From positions 4,665,501-4,729,500 of the forward strand of contig OU612074.1 in NCBI GenBank assembly GCA_914767715.1: DNA of 64,000 nucleotides, read 5' to 3'. The notes beneath the pieces are model-generated. The model saw only the letters and a program-made list of their open reading frames with translations. It had not been told where the DNA came from and did no database searches. Shown here one piece after another: positions 62,561-64,000 of this stretch. The position numbers and the translations under genes were made by a program. Every line of letters starts with the position of its first letter. Positions within the stretch are counted from its first letter, which is position 1. This stretch comes from Membranipora membranacea (taxonomy: Eukaryota > Bryozoa > Gymnolaemata > Cheilostomatida > Membraniporidae).

Positions 62561-64000
62561 TTATGATAAGAGACAATCATTAGCCAATAAACATTGAAAT
62601 AAACAAAGCCATTTACCCTCAGCACTTGCTTCACTACTATAAAAATGTAAAGAACACCTATAACACAAGATCACAAATATTTTGTTGGATGAGCCAGATC
62701 TAAGCACCAGCAACACCACCATCATCATTTTTTTCTTTAGAACTATTCGTAGTTGTGACTGAACACAACCAGTCTGCTCAAATTGGATTGCTAATTTTAT
62801 TGTCGCTTCACAAGGAATAATAGATCTGCGCTGTTAAACGAGTACGCAAACTACAGATAGCCGTTGTTCCTGAGTACGTATGATGAATCTAGAGTATGTG
62901 ACAATAACTTAAAATCATTATACTTCAGTACTGGTAGTCAAAATCTAATGACCTTTACCCTGGCCAAACTTAGTTTTGCCGATACCGGTAAATTTCTTTG
63001 AGTTAATAGATGTGATATCGGCGTCAACAGTGAATGTCTATTGCTTCCCCGACCTATACACAGAAACAGCAGCGTGAAAAAAAAGTTATTACTGAGATGT
63101 CTAAAACTTTTTAAACATAATTGCGTCCGATGAAGACCATCCTCTTTTTAGTCGCGTTGTTTTCAACTGTGCAAAGGTATCCTCTCGCCTACATACCATC
63201 TATTGCCCACCAAAGTGCAGGACAGGAAAGCATTTAAAGAGCTTTTTTCCATACTACATGTCAGCTCACAACAGAATTTAAAATCCAATCCTATCGCCTG
63301 TTAATATAATGATTGTTATAATAAGCCAAACCAGAACACGTCATCATCTGAGCAAATGGAACTACATGTAGTGATGAAACTACAGAGGAAAAAGGATGGA
63401 AGCATGTGACTCTAATAAATTCCAAAACTGGAAAATGAAATACCGTGGCCAAACTTATTTTTGCTGATGCCGGTAAGGTTCTTGGAGTTTTTGAATTTAT
63501 CAATGTGATATCGGCGTCAACAGTGAATGTCAATTAGAGTGATATTTGAAAAGTACAATTCCTGTAATGATCATTATTATTTTTCATATCGTTACATTCA
63601 CCTTATTCTTATTCAATAGTTAATAATTCCCATAAAAACTATTTCAGCTTCGATCTAGGTGGAGCCCTGCAGACATATCTATACTTCTCAAGATAGTGCA
63701 GCACACTCAACAGTGATTACTGTAAAATTGACAATGTCTCCTTACAGAGGGATTTTTTAGTCATTGCAGAAGGGATTGTTGCTGCTCAATAATTCAGAAA
63801 CTTCCCTGGCTGTCTAAATAAAGGGTTCGGAAACGTAATTTTGTGACTCAGACTGGTTTCTATACTAATAGCCATTACTCATACTAAACCTTAGCTCACA
63901 CCAACAAAAATTTATTGCAGGCTGCGGAGGTTTGTGCTTGTGAGCAGCTATGATGCATATGAGCACGCAATTCTCGGCTGAGTCAAGCAATAATGCTGGT
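62561..64000. other. Terminal spacer with a ~90-bp direct repeat
   Basis: 62958-63038 and 63447-63534 share blocks (TGGCCAAACTTA, GATATCGGCGTCAACAGTGA, ATGTC), two diverged copies of one repeat about 490 bp apart. No coding sequence supported; the - strand frame at 63291-63533 lies inside the repeat. Confidence 0.5.

Overview
The window is eukaryotic nuclear DNA. Genes are split by GT-AG introns, there are no bacterial ribosome-binding sites, and much of it is AT-rich repeat-laden spacer. A RING/B-box gene and a large DUF294-type nucleotidyltransferase-like gene, together with hAT, LINE, SINE and MITE relics, suggest a marine invertebrate. A sponge or cnidarian is my guess; the species cannot be told from this sequence alone.

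The centrepiece is a complete, apparently intact Polinton/Maverick (adintovirus-like) element at 4636-22364 (17,729 bp). It has 130-bp terminal inverted repeats differing at 2 positions and a perfect 6-bp target duplication (TGTGTA). It carries the full virus-like toolkit. The packaging ATPase (one intron) and protein-primed DNA polymerase B are on the + strand. The - strand carries a tight operon-like run: a small basic protein, a coiled-coil protein, a chromodomain integrase, penton, a basic core/pVI-like protein, the double-jelly-roll major capsid protein and an adenain-like protease. It also has an unfamiliar accessory arm: a spliced 109-aa CxxC protein, three packed small ORFs (two with membrane segments), and a 441-aa protein assembled from nine coding exons behind a TATA box. 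Two accessory proteins share a C-x-G-C-x8-S-H motif.

The Polinton sits in intron 4 of the host RING/B-box gene (seven coding exons, 1562-23683, 398 aa). Its right end is only 12 bp upstream of exon 5, between the old branch-point region and the 3' splice site. The reading frame across all seven exons is still open.

Right of this, 25509-28821 (- strand) encodes a 973-aa two-exon nucleotidyltransferase-like protein. From about 29 kb to the end the window is dominated by repeats: inverted minisatellite (foldback-like) arrays at 31-35 kb, a Tc1/mariner-like MITE (35.4 kb), a decayed LINE on the - strand (39-40 kb), a broken hAT transposase (44.1-45.5 kb) that stops where a 1.67-kb repeat begins, a long inverted repeat (47.9-50.3 kb), a non-autonomous hAT-like element with TSD (50.7-52.5 kb), a decayed LINE on the + strand (58.2-59.9 kb), a second copy of the 1.67-kb repeat (60.1-61.8 kb) and satellite arrays (61.9-62.6 kb). 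Embedded in it is a small secreted-peptide gene (about 54276-57070) with a TATA box, a minisatellite 5' UTR and evident alternative splicing, plus a few isolated candidate host exons (36.2, 37.0, 41.3 and 41.6-42.0 kb).
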